A stretch of DNA of 6,308 nt from Hyphomicrobiales bacterium (GTDB lineage: Bacteria > Pseudomonadota > Alphaproteobacteria > Rhizobiales > Aestuariivirgaceae). Where the stretch lies: NCBI GenBank assembly GCA_014380505.1, contig JACMJT010000681.1, positions 1 through 6,308 of the forward strand, in the 5' to 3' direction. The position numbers and the translations under genes are program-made. Below the pieces are notes generated by a model. That model was not told the DNA's origin. It searched no databases and saw only the letters and a program-made list of their open reading frames with translations. Positions 1 to 5,849 of this stretch are shown here, in pieces (the stretch's first letter is position 1; each line of letters starts with the position of its first letter).

Positions 1-2262
1 AAGGCGTCCAACGAAGAAATCACCTCGATGAACGAGGAGTTGCAATCCACCAACGAGGAACTGGAAACCTCGAAGGAAGAAATGCAATCGTTCAACGAGG
101 AGCTGCACACCGTCAACAACCAGTTGCAGCACAAGGTCCACGAGCTTGAGAACACCACCAACGATTTGAACAATCTGCTGGCGGGCACCGAGACGGCGAC
201 GGTGTTTCTCGATACAAACCTGAATGTCAAATGGTTCACTCCGGCCATCCAGCCGCTGTTCAATTTCGTGACATCGGATGCGGGCCGCCCCATCGGCCAT
301 TTCGCCCGCAAGTTCTCCGACGATAACCTGCTGCGCGATGCCAAGGCGGTGATGGCCAAGCTGATTCCCATCGAAGCGGAAGTGCCGGGCGACGACGGCA
401 AGTGGTACCAGCGGCGCCTGCTGCCCTATCGCACCCAGGACAATCGCATTGCCGGCGTCGTCATCGTCTTCACCGACGTGACCGAAATCAAGCTGGCCAG
501 CGATGCCGTCAACGAAGCCCGCATCTATGCCGAAGCCATCGTGGAGACGATCCGGCAGCCGTTGCTCGTGCTTGATGATACCTTGCGTGTGGTCTCGGCC
601 AATACCGCCTTCCGGGTTCTGTTCCACCTTTCGCAACTGGAGGAAATCCAAGGCCTCGGGATTTATGAGATCAAAAATGGCCAGTGGAATATTCCACGCC
701 TGCGGGCACGGCTCGATGAACTTCTGACGACCCACCGGCATTTCAACGATGTCGAAATCGTGCACGAATTCCACGGCCTCGGCCACCGCTGCATGCTGCT
801 CAACGGGCGCATGCTGGCCAGGGGCGGCGGCCGAGAAGCGTTGATCCTGCTCGCCATCGAAGACGTCACCGCGCGCAAACGGAGCGAGGCCGCGGTGAAA
901 GAGAGCGAGGCGCAGTACCGGACGCTGTTCGACTCGATCGACGAGGGCTTCTGCATCATCGAGAAAATCGAAACCGGGCCGGGCGAGCCCATCGACTTTC
1001 GATATCTGGTGGCCAATCCCGCCTTCGAGAAGCAAACCGGCGTCGGCGGCGTTATCGGGAAAACCATACGGGAAGCGTTTCCGGGTGAACCGCAGGAATG
1101 GTTCGATACCTACGACACCATCTTGCGGGACGGGAAACCGCTCCGCTTCGAGCGCGCCCTCGCAACGCAAGGACGATTCCTTGAGCTTTATGCCTTCCGC
1201 CTTGAAGACACGGCACGGCACCGGGTCGCCGTCGTCTTCCAGGACATCACCGAGCGCAAGCACGCCGGGGCGCTCGCCGCGCAACTTGGCGCAATTGTCG
1301 AGTCGTCCGATGATGCGATCATCAGTACGGACATCGGCGGCGTCATCACCAGTTGGAACCGGGGGGCGGAACTGCTGTTCGGCTATGCGGCCGGGGAGGT
1401 TACCGGCAAGTCCGTCACGATCCTGATTCCGCCGGACCGGCAAGGCGAAGAACCCGGAGTTCTCGAACGCATCCGCAATGGCCAGCACATCGAGCACTCG
1501 GAAACAGTCCGGTTGCGCAAGGACGGAAGCAAGGTCTGGGTATCGTTGTCCGTGTCGCCACTCAAGGATGCCGGAGGCGATGTCATAGGTGCGTCCAAGA
1601 TCATACGCGACGAGACCGAGCGCCGCCGCGCCGATGAACATCGCGACATTCTCGTCCGCGAACTGAACCACCGCGTCAAGAACACCATGGCGATCGTCAA
1701 CGCCATCGCCACCCAGACGCTTGGCACCGCCTCCTCGCTCGCTGAGGCAAAAAAGGCTTTCGAGCAGCGCCTGATGGCGCTGGCGCGCGGCCATGATCTG
1801 CTGACCGAAGGCGACTGGTCAGGGACCGACCTCGCCAGTGTGGCACGGGCAACAATCCAGCCGTTTGACGGCGACGCCTTCCACATCGAAGGGCCGTTCG
1901 TCGCGCTGACGCCCGCCACCGCAGTGACTTTGACCCTGGCGCTGCATGAGCTCTGCACCAATGCCGCGAAGTATGGGGCACTTTCCGTGGCCAAGGGCCA
2001 TATCGACATTATCTGGCAGGTGACGGGCAACGGCGAGGGCCGGCGACTGACCCTGTGCTGGGCTGAAAGCGGCGGTCCCAAGGTTACGCTGCCAGCGCAC
2101 AAGGGTTTCGGCTCGCGGCTGATCGAGAAGGCGCTCGCCATGGAGCTCAGCGGGGAGGTGCGCATTGACTATGAGAACTCCGGCGTCGTGTGTACCATCG
2201 ACGTGCCCATGCCCTCCGGCCGGACGCATATGGAACCGCAAAATGTCCGATGGGACGGGTGA
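1..2262 (+). CDS. Multi-PAS HWE-family sensory histidine kinase, C-terminal part (5' end cut by the window; probably a CheB-CheR-PAS fusion kinase)
   Basis: The reading frame is open from base 1, so the first ATG (28) is internal. Residues 1-60 (window numbering) form a Glu-rich coiled coil with NEELQSTNEELETSKEE, the linker that typically follows CheB and CheR domains in fusion kinases; those domains would lie upstream (inference). Four PAS-like segments follow, near 60-165, 175-295, 305-420 and 425-545; the fourth is the most typical (SWNRGAELLFGY). The kinase core has the phosphoacceptor His557 in ELNHRVKN, an N box with His649-Glu650 and Asn654, the W687-A-E689 motif and a glycine box at GFGSRLIE (702-709). 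The His of the N box and WxE define the HWE family. No membrane segment is visible, so it is probably cytosolic; the signal sensed is unknown. It would autophosphorylate on His557 and pass the phosphate to a receiver protein. The gene overlapping its end is a receiver remnant, so the natural partner may be lost or elsewhere. Confidence 0.93.
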   Translation, partial: KASNEEITSMNEELQSTNEELETSKEEMQSFNEELHTVNNQLQHKVHELENTTNDLNNLLAGTETATVFLDTNLNVKWFTPAIQPLFNFVTSDAGRPIGHFARKFSDDNLLRDAKAVMAKLIPIEAEVPGDDGKWYQRRLLPYRTQDNRIAGVVIVFTDVTEIKLASDAVNEARIYAEAIVETIRQPLLVLDDTLRVVSANTAFRVLFHLSQLEEIQGLGIYEIKNGQWNIPRLRARLDELLTTHRHFNDVEIVHEFHGLGHRCMLLNGRMLARGGGREALILLAIEDVTARKRSEAAVKESEAQYRTLFDSIDEGFCIIEKIETGPGEPIDFRYLVANPAFEKQTGVGGVIGKTIREAFPGEPQEWFDTYDTILRDGKPLRFERALATQGRFLELYAFRLEDTARHRVAVVFQDITERKHAGALAAQLGAIVESSDDAIISTDIGGVITSWNRGAELLFGYAAGEVTGKSVTILIPPDRQGEEPGVLERIRNGQHIEHSETVRLRKDGSKVWVSLSVSPLKDAGGDVIGASKIIRDETERRRADEHRDILVRELNHRVKNTMAIVNAIATQTLGTASSLAEAKKAFEQRLMALARGHDLLTEGDWSGTDLASVARATIQPFDGDAFHIEGPFVALTPATAVTLTLALHELCTNAAKYGALSVAKGHIDIIWQVTGNGEGRRLTLCWAESGGPKVTLPAHKGFGSRLIEKALAMELSGEVRIDYENSGVVCTIDVPMPSGRTHMEPQNVRWDG

Positions 2263-2395
2263 AGCCAGGCGCGTTCTTATCGTGGAAGATGAGGTGCTGC
2301 TCGCCATGAACCTTCAGGACATTCTGACCGGGCTGGGCCACACGGTGATAGGGCTTGCCACAAGGGTCGATGTGGCGCTGCCCAATGTTCGATGA
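2243..2395 (+). pseudogene. Truncated response-regulator receiver domain (first 50 codons only)
   Basis: The start ATG lies inside the kinase gene, giving a 20-nt overlap typical of HWE kinase/receiver pairs and suggesting translational coupling. The product begins like a CheY-type receiver: beta-1 as RRVLIVEDE with the acidic pocket at Glu15-Asp16, helix 1 as LLAMNLQDILTGLGH, then beta-2 as TVIGLATRVDVAL. After about residue 46 the similarity ends, and a TGA stops the frame after residue 50. A normal receiver has about 120 residues and a phosphoacceptor Asp near position 55-60; that Asp and beta-strands 3-5 are missing. The frame ends within the start of the SDR gene in a different phase, so one frameshift does not restore the domain. 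It is most likely a remnant of a deletion or insertion. It could still be translated as a leader peptide feeding ribosomes to the SDR start. Confidence 0.8.
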
Positions 2396-3131
2396 TCTGA
2401 AGGGCAAGTGCGTGGTGGTGACGGGTGGCGTCACCGGCATTGGCGGGGCCGTATCGCTGGCCTTCGCCCAGGCGGGCGCCAAGGTTCTGGCGCAATATCT
2501 CACGGGCGGGGAGGAATTGAAGGCAATCACGGCGGCGGGCATCGCCACGGTGCAACTCGACCTCATGGAAAAGGCAGCGCCCAAGCTGCTCATGGATGAA
2601 GCGCTGAAACGCCTCGGCCGCGTCGACGTCATGGTGAACAATGCGGGAAACATGGTGGCGCGCATCCCGCTCGCCCGTCTCGCCGACGATCTCATCGACA
2701 AGGTCTTCGATATCAATTGCCGCCAGCTCATCCACTGCTGCCGCCTGGCGGCCGATATCATGGTGCGCCAGGGCCACGGCAATATCATCAACGTAACCTC
2801 GATCGCGGCGCGCAATGGCTCAAGCCCCGGCGGCAGTGTTTATGCCGGCGCCAAGGCTTTCATTTCCGCCTTCACCAAAACCATAGCGCGCGAGCTTGCG
2901 GGACATAACATCCGGGTGAACTGTGTCTCGCCTGGCACGATCCACACCGCATTCCACGACCGGTTCTCCGATGAAGCCAAGCGCGAGACGGCCCGCAAGT
3001 CGATCCCGATGCAGCGTTTGGGGACGCCGCAGGATTGCGCCGGAACCTTCCTCTATCTCGCAAGCGATGCGGCGAGTGGATATGTGACGGGACAGGCGAT
3101 CGAGGTGAATGGCGGGCAGTTGATGGCTTAA
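2385..3131 (+). CDS. Short-chain dehydrogenase/reductase (SDR), classical FabG-like
   Basis: This is a full-length classical SDR of 248 residues, the usual size. The Rossmann nucleotide-binding motif TGGVTGIGG is at 13-21, NNAG at 85-88, and the catalytic set is Asn111, Ser139, Tyr153 and Lys157 (YxxxK). The PG motif is at 183-184, and the C-terminus GQAIEVNGGQLM is typical of the family. It should use NAD(P)H to interconvert a carbonyl and an alcohol in the cytosol. Substrate cannot be read from sequence, and no Asp marks strict NAD use at the end of beta-2 (VLAQYL). I chose ATG 2385 because MFDDLKGK is a normal SDR beginning; a TTG at 2355 and an ATG at 2370 are in frame but add residues of unlikely composition. 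No good Shine-Dalgarno precedes 2385. The start overlaps the stop of the truncated regulator by 11 nt, so translation probably depends on termination-reinitiation. Confidence 0.92.
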   Translation: MFDDLKGKCVVVTGGVTGIGGAVSLAFAQAGAKVLAQYLTGGEELKAITAAGIATVQLDLMEKAAPKLLMDEALKRLGRVDVMVNNAGNMVARIPLARLADDLIDKVFDINCRQLIHCCRLAADIMVRQGHGNIINVTSIAARNGSSPGGSVYAGAKAFISAFTKTIARELAGHNIRVNCVSPGTIHTAFHDRFSDEAKRETARKSIPMQRLGTPQDCAGTFLYLASDAASGYVTGQAIEVNGGQLMA

Positions 3132-3156
3132 ACTCATCATGCCCGGGCTTTTGCCG

Positions 3157-3173
3157 TTTCGCTTCCCGCGAAA
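3157..3173. other. Small hairpin after the SDR gene
   Basis: TTTCGC and GCGAAA form a perfect 6-bp inverted repeat around a 5-nt loop, 25 nt after the SDR stop. There is no T-run on either strand, so it is not a canonical intrinsic terminator. It may stabilise the SDR transcript end or be chance. Confidence 0.3.
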
Positions 3174-3197
3174 TAGGGAGTAGGGTTGAAGCCTGAT

Positions 3198-3205
3198 GGG
3201 GAGGG
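3198..3205 (+). promoter_or_regulatory. Ribosome-binding site that fixes the start of the cysteine-rich protein
   Basis: GGGGAGGG lies 7 nt before ATG 3213. This favours that ATG over the upstream TTG (3186) and the downstream ATG (3234). Confidence 0.6.
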
Positions 3206-3212
3206 CAAGGTC

Positions 3213-3590
3213 ATGACATCCACCGCGAACCTGATGAAGCGAGTTGCATGGCCACTCGTCATTGCCGCTCTTCTGCTTCCAATGACTTTGACCGGAGCAT
3301 CGCTGGCCGGGCAATGGACCGATTCCGCGACGCTGTGTTTGCTAAATCCCGCTGCCGCGCAATGCCGCACCGCGGGCTCATTGCAACTGGCGCAATCGTG
3401 CGGGGCTCCTCCGGCCGGCCAGTCGTACTGCGGTTACTACAACAACGAATGCATCAACTGCTATTCAAACATGCCCCACTACTGTCCGCCACAAGCGGGC
3501 TGGCCGAGGGGAAGCTGCCATGAGACAATTGCTAGCGCCCAGGCTACGTGCGGCCAGGGCTTTGCCGTCTGCGGCAGGCCGGTGAACTGA
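3213..3590 (+). CDS. Small secreted cysteine-rich protein (unrecognised family)
   Basis: I do not recognise this protein. From ATG 3213 it has 125 residues. An N-terminal signal peptide is clear: Lys9-Arg10, then a hydrophobic stretch (about 11-27), then SLA at 30-32 as a likely signal-peptidase site, leaving about 93 mature residues. The mature part has ten cysteines (42, 51, 63, 73, 80, 83, 91, 102, 113, 120), an even number that suits up to five disulfides in the periplasm or outside the cell. Between Cys73 and Cys91 it is rich in Tyr and Asn, with a CINC motif at 80-83. There is no CXXCH haem site, no lipobox and no later membrane segment. A Cys-metal role cannot be excluded. It lies 81 nt after the SDR gene and probably has its own promoter, which I could not pinpoint. 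Its stop is 6 nt from the convergent gloA stop. That the frame is coding is supported by the signal peptide and the strong ribosome-binding site. Confidence 0.75.
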   Translation: MTSTANLMKRVAWPLVIAALLLPMTLTGASLAGQWTDSATLCLLNPAAAQCRTAGSLQLAQSCGAPPAGQSYCGYYNNECINCYSNMPHYCPPQAGWPRGSCHETIASAQATCGQGFAVCGRPVN

Positions 3591-3596
3591 TACAGT

Positions 3597-4016
3597 CTAC
3601 CACGCCCCCACATTGGGCATTGAAGTCCACGGCTCTTGCAACGGCAGCGCCGCACCTTTTTGCAGAAGCTCGATGGAAATGCCGTCGGGCGTCTTGATGA
3701 ACGCCATGCGGCCATCGCGCGGCGGGCGGTTGATGGTGATGCCGGCTTTCTGCAGGTGGCCGCAATAATCGTAGATGTTCTCCACCTCCAGTGCGAGGTG
3801 GCCGAAGTTGCGTCCGCCGGTGTAGGTTTCGGGATCCCAGTTGTAGGTGAGTTCAACTGGCGCATCGGGGCTTTCCGGGGCGGCCACGAAGGCCAGCGTG
3901 TAACGGCCCTTGTCGTTTTCATAGCGGCGCTGCTCGACGAAGCCCAGCTTGCCCACAAAGAAGTCGATGGAGGCTTCGAGGTTGGAAACGCGAATCATGG
4001 TGTGCAGATATTTCAT
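3597..4016 (-). CDS. gloA: Glyoxalase I (lactoylglutathione lyase), Ni-type
   Basis: GloA isomerises the hemithioacetal of methylglyoxal and glutathione to S-lactoylglutathione in the cytosol, the first step of glutathione-dependent methylglyoxal detoxification; GloB would act next and is not in this window. The 139-residue product starts [16 protein letters not shown], matching the family opening. The four metal ligands are His5, Glu55 (VELTYNW), His73 (FGHLALEV) and Glu116 (GISIELLQ). The two vicinal-oxygen-chelate halves span about 1-65 and 70-120. The short length without inserts fits the Ni/Co-activated bacterial class rather than the longer Zn class. The start is supported by AGAGGAAAG (minus strand, plus-strand 4021-4029) shortly before the ATG. 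It is transcribed away from the cold-shock gene and converges on the cysteine-rich gene. Confidence 0.95.
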   Translation of the reverse strand: MKYLHTMIRVSNLEASIDFFVGKLGFVEQRRYENDKGRYTLAFVAAPESPDAPVELTYNWDPETYTGGRNFGHLALEVENIYDYCGHLQKAGITINRPPRDGRMAFIKTPDGISIELLQKGAALPLQEPWTSMPNVGAW

Positions 4017-4068
4017 TGGGCTTTCCTCTGGTTTGGACGACGACTTAGCGAATCAGCAGGGCCAATGC

Positions 4069-4088
4069 AAAAAAACGCGGGTGCGTTT
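4069..4088 (-). terminator. Terminator-like hairpin in the gloA leader (minus strand)
   Basis: On the minus strand the sequence reads AAACGC-ACCC-GCGTTT followed directly by four more T (seven T in all). This is a perfect 6-bp stem with a 4-nt loop and T-tail, but the stem has only three G-C pairs. It lies about 53 nt before the gloA start. It could end leftward transcription arriving from upstream or attenuate gloA. Confidence 0.4.
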
Positions 4089-4095
4089 CCTCCTT
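4089..4095 (-). other. Shine-Dalgarno-like AAGGAGG without a following start codon
   Basis: The minus strand has AAGGAGG directly 5' of the terminator-like hairpin. The nearest possible start, a TTG, is about 18 nt on and opens only a five-codon frame, so this is not a normal ribosome-binding site. Confidence 0.3.
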
Positions 4096-4343
4096 GATCC
4101 GTTCACCGCAGCGAATGCGCGGGCCGCGGGGCCGAACGCCCTTCACAGGCGAGTCAATCGTTCTGCTGGAAAGAACATGATCCAAGTTATTATTCTAGCG
4201 CGATTTCTTCCCGGCAAACTGAGTCGGCCTTGCAGGCGCTCGCTGGCGATTGATTCGGCTGGTGAGGCTTTGATGTAACGCTGCGAAGTTATCCACACGC
4301 AGCCATGGCATTGCTCTGTACAAACCGCCACGATTTGATCACA

Positions 4344-4373
4344 TTGTTAACGGGCGGCGGGGCTCGATACGAT
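4344..4373 (+). promoter_or_regulatory. Candidate sigma-70-type promoter for the double cold-shock gene
   Basis: TTGTTA (4344-4349) and TACGAT (4368-4373) are spaced 18 nt, each matching four of six consensus positions. Transcription would start near 4380, about 25 nt before the ATG. A promoter further upstream is also possible. Confidence 0.3.
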
Positions 4374-4385
4374 TTAGGGCCGCCC
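4352..4385 (+). repeat. Inverted repeat GGGCGGC / GCCGCCC before the cold-shock gene
   Basis: Two perfect 7-bp arms (4352-4358 and 4379-4385) are separated by 20 nt and enclose the candidate -10 element. It could be an operator dyad in DNA or, if transcription starts upstream, a leader hairpin. Confidence 0.4.
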
Positions 4386-4397
4386 CAACGGGTTGGG
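4384..4397 (+). promoter_or_regulatory. Hairpin covering the ribosome-binding region of the cold-shock gene
   Basis: CCCAAC-GG-GTTGGG is a perfect 6-bp inverted repeat; in RNA it would fold with at least five pairs and a CGGG loop. Its 3' arm, GTTGGG, is the only G-rich segment at ribosome-binding distance (8 nt) from ATG 4406. The 5' arm shares two bases with the preceding GCCGCCC arm. Confidence 0.4.
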
Positions 4398-4405
4398 TAT
4401 CAGTC

Positions 4406-4987
4406 ATGGCGGCGAGCGACACCCAAAAGGGTGAGGAGCTTTCAGGTTTCGTTCAGGCACCTGAAGCGAATGTGCGGATCATCCAGATCAGCGGCCTTGT
4501 TAAGTGGTTCGATACTGGACGGGGCTATGGCTTCATCATACCAGACAACGGCATGCAGGATGTGCTTCTGCATTTGAGCTGCCTCAAGCGCGATGGCTTC
4601 GAGGCGCCGCTCGAGGGTGCGCGCGTTATCTGCGAGGTGGTGGAGCGCCAGAAAGGCTACCAGTGCCTCAGGGTGCTGTCGGTCGATTTGTCGACGGCGA
4701 TCCATCCCGTCGAACGCAAGAGCCGCGCCCACAATACGGTGGCGCCGTCCAGCGGCTGGGTCCGAGCCAAGGTGAAGTGGTTCAACCGTGCCCGCGGTTT
4801 CGGCTTCGTGTCCGAAGGTGATGGCAAGCCTGACATTTTTGTGCACATGGAAACCCTGCGCAAGACGGCGATCACCGAGCTCCAGCCCGAAACCTGGATC
4901 TATGTGCGCTTCGGCGAAGGCCCCAAGGGCAACATGGCCGCCGAAGTCCGCGTCTCCCTCGAAGGCGGCCCGGCGCATACGAATTAG
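4406..4987 (+). CDS. Double cold-shock-domain RNA/DNA-binding protein
   Basis: The 193-residue protein has two cold-shock domains. Domain 1 (about 30-94) has [13 protein letters not shown] (RNP1) and DVLLHLSCL in the RNP2 position, with Leu instead of the usual Phe in the VFVH pattern. Domain 2 (about 119-184) is more canonical: [13 protein letters not shown] and [10 protein letters not shown] basic linker joins them, and about 28 uncharacterised residues precede domain 1. Cold-shock domains bind single-stranded nucleic acid and act as RNA chaperones; tandem forms of about 190 residues are known in alphaproteobacteria, and I recall the DVLLH variant from them (not checked). Cytosolic. The ATG at 4406 lacks a canonical Shine-Dalgarno; only GTTGGG stands at the right distance. 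No later in-frame ATG lies before domain 1. The next gene, DUF192, follows on the same strand beyond a large palindrome. Confidence 0.93.
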   Translation: MAASDTQKGEELSGFVQAPEANVRIIQISGLVKWFDTGRGYGFIIPDNGMQDVLLHLSCLKRDGFEAPLEGARVICEVVERQKGYQCLRVLSVDLSTAIHPVERKSRAHNTVAPSSGWVRAKVKWFNRARGFGFVSEGDGKPDIFVHMETLRKTAITELQPETWIYVRFGEGPKGNMAAEVRVSLEGGPAHTN

Positions 4988-5027
4988 AGAGCCCTCATCT
5001 GGCTTATGCATCGGCTGAAAATCAAGA

Positions 5028-5101
5028 CTTCTCTCCATGGCCGCCCACCGAGGCGGCCATCCAGTCTGGATCACCGGCTCAAGGCCGGTGATGGAGAGAA
5101 G
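5028..5101. repeat. Nested palindromic element that can fold as a four-way cloverleaf
   Basis: An outer perfect 11-bp stem, CTTCTCTCCAT (5028-5038) with ATGGAGAGAAG (5091-5101), encloses three smaller palindromes: GGCCGCC/GGCGGCC (5039-5045, 5052-5058), ATCCA/TGGAT (5059-5063, 5067-5071, 3-nt loop) and CACCGGC/GCCGGTG (5072-5078, 5084-5090, 5-nt loop). Arm 3 with its flanks, GGATCACCGG...CCGGTGAT, resembles dispersed palindromic repeats in alphaproteobacterial intergenic DNA. No T-run follows on the plus strand. It is not a tRNA: no anticodon-stem, T-loop or D-loop consensus. It lies 40 nt after the cold-shock gene, and its 3' arm contains GGAGAG, 10 nt before a possible GTG start (5109). Confidence 0.8.
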
Positions 5102-5165
5102 AAAAATTGTGTGGCTTAAGGATTCAAACTATCCTTTCGCTGCAATTTCCACAGAACGGTGCTCC

Positions 5166-5627
5166 ATGTGTAGAGTTGTCTCGGGATTCCTCATTGCCCT
5201 TCTGTGGGTAGCGATATCGCACGCCCAGGATGCGCCGCTTTCCAAGATTGAACCGTTGACGGTGGTGACGGAGGAAGGCGCCATCCTGTTCACCGTCGAG
5301 ATCGCCGATACGGAGGCCTTGCGCCAGCGCGGACTCATGTTCCGCCACCGCGTGCCTGAGGACCGCGGCATGCTGTTCGATTACGGCGAGGCCCGGCAGG
5401 TAGCCCTGTGGATGAAGAACACCTATGTGGCGCTCGACATGGTGTTCATCCGCGCCGACGGCACCGTGGCCTATGTGGCGGAGAACACGGTGCCCCGATC
5501 CCTCGATGCGATCGGCGTCATTGAACCGGTGCGGGGCGTCCTCGAGGTCGCGGGCGGGACCGCAAAGCGCATCGGCCTTCGCGCCGGCGACAAGGTCTAT
5601 CACCGCATCTTCAAGACGGCGGAATAG
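5166..5627 (+). CDS. Exported DUF192 family protein
   Basis: From ATG 5166 the product has 153 residues. It starts with a short signal peptide: Arg3, a hydrophobic core (4-17), and S-H-A at 18-20 as a likely cleavage site before Gln21. The DUF192 domain fills about 40-150, with RQRGLMFR (53-60), GMLFDY (68-73) and WMKNTYVALDMVFI (82-95). The family is a small beta-rich fold of unknown biochemical role, probably periplasmic here. The start is uncertain. The frame is open upstream through ATG 5037 and GTG 5109. ATG 5037 lies inside the palindrome and would add a poorly credible N-terminus. GTG 5109 has GGAGAG 10 nt upstream and would give 172 residues with a 19-residue longer n-region. I prefer 5166 because it gives a compact signal peptide, though its ribosome-binding site is weak. 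The next gene starts on the base after this stop. Confidence 0.88.
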   Translation: MCRVVSGFLIALLWVAISHAQDAPLSKIEPLTVVTEEGAILFTVEIADTEALRQRGLMFRHRVPEDRGMLFDYGEARQVALWMKNTYVALDMVFIRADGTVAYVAENTVPRSLDAIGVIEPVRGVLEVAGGTAKRIGLRAGDKVYHRIFKTAE

Positions 5628-5843
5628 GTGGATCTGCTTACGGCATTCGGCCTGTTTGCCGTTACCCTCATGCTGGTGACTTATGCGCTGGAACACCGCA
5701 GCCACTGGTTCATAGTGCTGTTCTCCGCCGCCTGCGGACTGGGTTCGATTTACGGATTCCTGCAAGGCGCCTGGCCCTTCGGCGTGGTGGAGGCGATCTG
5801 GGCCCTGGTGGCACTCCGGCGCTGGCATTTGCGGGCGAGCTAA
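5628..5843 (+). CDS. Small hydrophobic membrane protein, probably three transmembrane helices
   Basis: The 71-residue protein is mostly hydrophobic: likely helices at about 3-21, 26-45 and 49-63, with a His/Arg-containing turn (EHRSHW, 22-27) and a basic C-terminal tail (RRWHLR, 64-69). I do not recognise a named function. It starts at GTG 5628, the base immediately after the DUF192 TAG, with GGCGGA 4 nt upstream inside the DUF192 gene. This indicates translational coupling and one transcript. The conserved-looking segment QGAWPFGVVEAIWALVALRR resembles short inner-membrane proteins of rhizobia that I recall only as hypothetical. The pairing with an exported DUF192 protein suggests a shared envelope role, but that is inference. 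A reverse-strand open frame covers this region but has no recognisable features. Confidence 0.8.
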   Translation: MDLLTAFGLFAVTLMLVTYALEHRSHWFIVLFSAACGLGSIYGFLQGAWPFGVVEAIWALVALRRWHLRAS

Positions 5844-5849
5844 GTAGCC

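Larger units (their letters stand above)
4017..4405. other. 389-nt intergenic region between the divergent gloA and double cold-shock genes
   Basis: No convincing gene lies here; the short open frames have no recognisable product and no good starts. The gloA side carries a terminator-like hairpin and a strong Shine-Dalgarno-like sequence with no start codon after it. The cold-shock side carries a promoter-like pair and two inverted repeats, listed separately. The centre (about 4100-4320) shows nothing I can name, although an AT-richer patch near 4183-4198 could hold a further promoter. Confidence 0.6.

Noticed and set aside
1383..2165. 260-codon open frame on the minus strand inside the kinase gene
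   Set aside because: It lies fully opposite the conserved PAS and kinase motifs, has a Ser/Arg-rich composition typical of GC-rich antisense frames and no recognisable domain.
3636..4097. 153-codon plus-strand open frame opposite gloA
   Set aside because: The minus strand has all four glyoxalase I metal ligands; the plus frame has no motif.
4442..5074. 210-codon minus-strand open frame opposite the cold-shock gene
   Set aside because: The plus strand encodes two cold-shock domains; the reverse frame is their shadow.
5028..5101. The 74-nt cloverleaf as a tRNA gene
   Set aside because: It has no T-loop GTTCGA, no anticodon arm of the right size, no D-loop GG and no CCA; arm lengths differ from a tRNA.
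5037..5165. ATG 5037 as the DUF192 start
   Set aside because: The codons lie in the nested palindrome, no ribosome-binding site precedes it, and the signal peptide begins at 5166.
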